From: Ascarosepion bandense
Taxonomy: Eukaryota > Mollusca > Cephalopoda > Sepiida > Sepiidae
Assembly (NCBI GenBank): GCA_037127315.1
Contig: JBBBDQ010000403.1
Location: forward strand, 496,001-560,000
DNA length: 64,000 bases
Reading direction: 5' to 3'
The notes under the pieces were generated by a model that was given only the letters and a program-made list of their open reading frames with translations, had not been told where the DNA came from and made no database searches. Both the position numbers and the translations under genes were made by a program. This document shows, piece by piece, positions 63,836-64,000 of this stretch; position 1 is the first letter of the stretch; every line of letters starts with the position of its first letter.

Positions 63836-64000
63836 ATAAATACATAAATAAAAATAAAATAAAATAAAGCAAAATAAAATAAATGCTATTTGTGAAATTT
63901 TTTTACATTAGTTTTGAATTAGTGAGAAGGTCGAGTTAACCACAATTTCGAGATTTGCCAATCTCGGTGTGATAATAGTGAATTGTAGACGAGATACGTA

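Overview
The window looks like non-coding, transposon-dense DNA from an animal, most likely a cephalopod mollusc (octopus-like). That guess rests on remembered similarity of the dominant repeats: a tRNA-derived SINE, an RTE-type LINE, a jockey/CR1-like LINE with a fixed 3' tail, K02A2.6-like Gypsy, mariner/Tc1 and Penelope-like elements. No database search was possible. No intact host protein-coding gene was recognised. Nearly all long open frames are broken transposon pieces or translated microsatellite.

Layout. 1-8.5 kb: solo LTR-like repeat, LINE RT remnant, two opposed SINEs, a hammerhead ribozyme, a Helitron, a Tigger-like DNA element and nested LINE/RTE fragments. 8.5-17 kb: mariner, SINEs, LTR-like repeat, Tc1 remnant, a chimeric tRNA-hammerhead-SINE insertion (13,267-13,682), a Helitron and LINE tails. 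17-24.5 kb: MITE, one arm of a 1 kb inverted duplication, LTR-like repeats, a Penelope RT remnant and several fold-back repeats seeded with (TA)n. 24.5-28.7 kb: a young LTR retrotransposon inside a SINE inside an older LTR-like repeat. It carries no recognisable gag-pol but has an intact small membrane-protein ORF. 29.3-32.5 kb: decayed Gypsy pol interrupted by a SINE and a LINE. 33-39.4 kb: Tc1 and mariner remnants, a Penelope-like 3' end with two hammerheads, a tRNA-hammerhead element and the second arm of the inverted duplication. 40-51 kb: SINE dimer, mariner, many LINE 3' ends, two Helitrons, LINE RT fragments, a 5S rRNA-like sequence and an LTR-like repeat. 51.9-53.8 kb: the best two-ribozyme unit, then 1.3 kb of purine-rich DNA. 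54-64 kb: unassigned AT-rich DNA, Penelope, RTE and LINE remnants, several perfect hairpins and a long EN-RT LINE on the minus strand.

The most interesting system is a small retroelement family that joins a tRNA-like Pol III head to a type I hammerhead ribozyme. In two places (51.93-52.22 kb plus strand, 36.35-36.70 kb minus strand) two ribozymes bracket a 249- or 307-nt unit containing the tRNA-like head. This is the arrangement expected of Smalpha-like SINEs or retrozymes. In a third place the tRNA-hammerhead part is fused, very near the ribozyme cleavage site, to a full SINE, and one 8-bp target duplication surrounds both. A second, Penelope-type hammerhead class occurs at 3.2, 19.4, 35.3 and 35.6 kb. 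Many of these ribozymes abut (TA)n microsatellites.
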